From NCBI GenBank assembly GCA_001873585.1, contig MNZL01000160.1, positions 1 to 5,754 on the forward strand: a stretch of 5,754 bases of DNA, in the 5' to 3' direction. This document shows, piece by piece, positions 5,320-5,754 of this stretch. Source of the stretch: Rhodobacterales bacterium CG2_30_65_12. Lineage in GTDB: Bacteria > Pseudomonadota > Alphaproteobacteria > Rhodobacterales > Rhodobacteraceae. The position numbers were made by a program, and so were the translations under genes. The notes beneath the pieces were generated by a model, which saw only the letters and a program-made list of their open reading frames with translations, searched no databases and was not told the DNA's origin. Positions within the stretch are counted from its first letter, which is position 1; every line of letters starts with the position of its first letter.

Positions 5320-5540
5320 ATGCCAAATACCTGCCGAAGCGCCAGCCAGGCCATAAGCGAGACCACGGCAAACACCACCAGCGACCAGGCGAGCGCGAGC
5401 ACCAGCCCGAGGGCAACAAGCACGCCCACCACCACCGCGCCGACAGCAAAGCCGAGAAAAACGAAACCGGGCGCCAGAACCTCAAGAATCGCCAGCCCGA
5501 TCCCGGCCGCGACCCAGGCCCACCAGATCTCCCAGATCAT
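5283..5540 (-). pseudogene. Inverted, 3'-truncated copy of the nfeD-like gene
   Basis: Read on the minus strand, this 85-codon frame is identical to the nfeD-like gene at 4947 for its first 73 residues. It then leaves the duplicated segment, and the remaining 12 residues (MFEGQRPSLRGV) are encoded by the REP-like spacer, replacing the normal cytoplasmic tail IRKGQRTTFDRDINEE. The three membrane segments remain. Its start still overlaps the stop of the inverted SPFH fragment by ATGA. It is either a non-functional or altered duplicate, or an artefact of the terminal palindrome. The chance frame through the REP element gives no sign of selected coding. Confidence 0.75.
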
Positions 5541-5754
5541 TTGCCGCTCCCTTTCAGCATCGAAAAGGCATTGGCGAAGGCGTCAAGGGCGTTGGCCGGC
5601 AAAAGCACCGTCTGGTTGCCTTCGCCCTTGCCCACCGCCGCGAGCGCCTCCACCTGCTTCAGCGCCACCTGGTATTGCGCCGCCTCCAGCCCGTTGTCGG
5701 CAATCGCCCGGGCCACCACCTCGGTGGCGTAGGCTTCGGCATCGGCCTGGATGC
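5320..5754 (-). repeat. Right arm of the 435-bp perfect inverted repeat
   Basis: Exact reverse complement of 4733-5167, reaching the final base of the window. The 152-bp spacer 5168-5319 contains the true end of the nfeD-like gene and the REP-like copies. Beyond the arm, pairing breaks for 5 bases (5168-5172 against 5315-5319) and then resumes for 11 bases (5173-5183 against 5304-5314). Confidence 0.95.
5537..5754 (-). pseudogene. Inverted copy of the SPFH gene 3' end (open at window edge)
   Basis: The minus strand carries the last 71 complete codons of the SPFH gene plus its stop (5537-5539), identical to 4733-4950. The frame is open at the window's end, so I cannot tell whether a full second SPFH gene follows or only a fragment. 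Its coupling to the inverted nfeD copy is preserved. The lack of any visible difference argues for either a very recent duplication or a sequencing/assembly artefact. Confidence 0.7.

Overview
The window is GC-rich DNA from an alphaproteobacterium, most likely a member of the Rhodobacteraceae (Rhodobacterales). Three things point there: the 41-residue, Zn-free type of ribosomal protein L36, the DNA polymerase IV with an N-terminal CxxC...CxxC zinc finger, and the short NfeD-like protein paired with a QmcA-type SPFH protein. No database search was possible, so the taxonomic call rests on recognising these sequences.

Layout. Positions 1-769 (+) hold the 3' end of a secreted or periplasmic-type peptidoglycan-binding repeat protein. 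A perfect bidirectional terminator at 796-824 separates it from a convergent minus-strand unit, tRNA-Val(GAC) followed by rpmJ, which appears to be driven by a promoter near 1193-1221. Divergent from that unit, 1275-2141 (+) encodes an N-formylglutamate amidohydrolase family zinc hydrolase. It converges on a minus-strand pair: dinB (2645-3898), then a small stand-alone CZB-type zinc-binding protein (2182-2562). A 155-bp divergent intergenic region separates dinB from a translationally coupled plus-strand operon: a QmcA-like SPFH/band-7 membrane protein (4054-4950) and a small NfeD-like membrane protein (4947-5216), overlapping by ATGA.

The last ~1 kb is abnormal. Positions 5320-5754 are the exact reverse complement of 4733-5167 (435 bp, no difference seen by eye), so the 3' part of the SPFH gene and most of the nfeD-like gene reappear in opposite orientation. 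A 152-bp spacer between the arms carries two copies of a palindromic REP-like element. The duplication runs to the last base of the window, so its true extent is unknown. It may be a real, very recent inverted duplication, but a fold-back amplification or assembly artefact at a contig end is at least as likely.

The genes are mostly ordinary housekeeping or accessory chromosomal functions: translation, amino-acid catabolism, translesion synthesis and membrane-domain quality control. I see no convincing new multi-gene system. The points worth a second look are the terminal palindrome with its REP-like junction, and the zinc-binding CZB protein encoded directly downstream of dinB.
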